From Acidobacteriota bacterium (GTDB taxonomy: Bacteria; Acidobacteriota; Terriglobia; Bryobacterales; Bryobacteraceae), in the NCBI GenBank assembly GCA_026394075.1, contig JAPKYX010000301.1, positions 1 to 41,303 of the forward strand: 41,303 nucleotides of DNA, in the 5' to 3' direction. Made by a program: the position numbers and the translations under genes. Shown one piece after another: positions 40,683 to 41,303 of this stretch; the first letter of the stretch is position 1; every line of letters starts with the position of its first letter. The notes beneath the pieces are model-generated. The model had not been told where the DNA came from. It made no database searches and saw only the letters and a program-made list of their open reading frames with translations.

Positions 40683-41303
40683 TACTTCTTGTATTCCTTC
40701 TTGAATGCTCGCTTGAAGCCCAATTGTTCGAGGGAGGCTTTGGCCTTGGAAAGAGAAGCCGTGTCGGCGAACGGACCCACCAACACCCGGAACACATCTT
40801 CCTTATCGCCCGCCGCCACCCAGGTCGGGTATCCCTTTTCCGACAGTGTCGTCGCTTCCATCTCCGCGTCACTGCGGCTGACGGAGGCGACCTGGATGAA
40901 GGTGCTTCCTGCAGGAGGTGCGCCGGTGCGGTAGGCAGCGGCAGCGGAACTGGCCTTATGGGGCTTCGCCGGTGCCGCGTCCGGCTTTGCTTCTTGCTCC
41001 GGTTCGCGCGGCGTGACGGACTCAGTGGAGCGGCCCGGTGCGGGCTCTGTCACGACCGGCGGCAAGGAGGAGGGGGCGGGGTCCGGCTTAGTGGGACTGG
41101 CCGCTGCGGATGACGTTGGCGCGGAATCCGATGGCTTCGAGGCCGATTTTTCAGCCAGCGGCTCGGCCGTGCCCGGTCCCGAACTGCGCCCCAGAACGAA
41201 CCCCAGCGTGAAGCCGACGCCCAGCAAGACCACCACCACAAAGAAGATGCTGAGCAACTTCTTGTTGTCCAGAATCAGTTCGTATTCGCCTTCGTCGTTC
41301 CGT
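40682..41303 (-). CDS. SPOR domain protein, membrane-anchored (5' end beyond window)
   Basis: The gene runs off the right edge; in-frame reading extends from 41302 as R-N-D-E-G-E-Y-E-L-I-L-D-N-K-K-L-L-S before the membrane helix, so the visible start at 41257 is not the true one. A single transmembrane helix (S-I-F-F-V-V-V-V-L-L-G-V-G-F-T-L-G-F-V) leads to a proline-, alanine- and serine-rich linker and a C-terminal SPOR domain of about 75 residues (S-T-F-I-Q-V-A-S-V and V-L-V-G-P-F-A-D are typical). SPOR domains bind denuded peptidoglycan at the division septum. The linker length suggests a cell-division or envelope protein. It is followed directly by lipA with overlapping stop and start. 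Confidence 0.85.
   Translation of the reverse strand, partial: RNDEGEYELILDNKKLLSIFFVVVVLLGVGFTLGFVLGRSSGPGTAEPLAEKSASKPSDSAPTSSAAASPTKPDPAPSSLPPVVTEPAPGRSTESVTPREPEQEAKPDAAPAKPHKASSAAAAYRTGAPPAGSTFIQVASVSRSDAEMEATTLSEKGYPTWVAAGDKEDVFRVLVGPFADTASLSKAKASLEQLGFKRAFKKEYKK

Overview
The window looks like chromosome from a high-G+C member of the Acidobacteriota, most likely the Bryobacteraceae/Solibacter group. This is inferred from the gene families, not from a marker gene. The families are DUF1501 with a c-type cytochrome and a PQQ dehydrogenase, tandem DUF1080 domains, a TonB-dependent receptor with an N-terminal carboxypeptidase-regulatory-like domain, a PEP-CTERM protein, M81 (MlrC) peptidase, Tat-targeted Gfo/Idh/MocA oxidoreductase, Uma2, DUF3500, and YncE-alkaline phosphatase fusions. 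Coding density is high, many neighbours overlap by 4-23 bases, and long antisense shadow frames are common, as expected at high G+C.

Layout, left to right. 1-2934 (+): the tail of a penicillin acylase, then an overlapping set of SDR dehydrogenase, sugar-type periplasmic binding lipoprotein (broken by an A+T-rich segment) and an Ldh2-type malate/lactate dehydrogenase. 2915-3952 (-): a Tat-exported nucleoside hydrolase. 4041-7839 (+): a translationally coupled DUF1501 / dihaem cytochrome c / PQQ alcohol dehydrogenase cassette. 7840-9037: a 1.2-kb gene-free stretch with large inverted repeats. 9038-15121: PEP-CTERM protein with a strong terminator, a CorA-like protein, a double DUF1080 protein and a TonB receptor. 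15118-18647 (-): MFS carrier and M81 peptidase, a short strip with two gene remnants, then Uma2. 18657-22861: Gfo/Idh/MocA, DinB, bicupin and DUF3500 genes. 22917-28557 (-): a mono-haem protein with an Rrf2 regulator, apbE, a selenocysteine-encoding selD, and a SoxC/cytochrome c sulfite-dehydrogenase pair. 28599-32230: an accessory-looking patch (solitary HicB, DUF433/DUF5615 toxin-antitoxin-like pair, an unknown polytopic membrane protein, an orphan gene) ending at tRNA-Pro(CGG). 32254-41303: YncE-phosphatase, deoxyhypusine-synthase-like protein, tdh-kbl threonine degradation, and lnt-lipA-SPOR on the minus strand.

How the genes work together. The dominant theme is periplasmic oxidation and uptake: quinoprotein plus cytochrome, sulfite dehydrogenase plus cytochrome, exported oxidoreductases and sugar-processing DUF1080 proteins, a TonB receptor and an MFS carrier. 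Tdh and Kbl together convert threonine to glycine and acetyl-CoA. LipA and Lnt are housekeeping.

The strongest unusual item is selD. It is read correctly only if an in-frame TGA (26478-26480) is decoded as selenocysteine at the catalytic cysteine position, with a compact GGU-loop hairpin just downstream. Other items worth checking are a lanthanide-type Asp in the PQQ dehydrogenase, the replaced segment in the binding-protein gene, an Rrf2 regulator lacking the middle cluster cysteine, and a deoxyhypusine-synthase-like gene beside tdh-kbl. I saw no CRISPR array, insertion sequence or rRNA.
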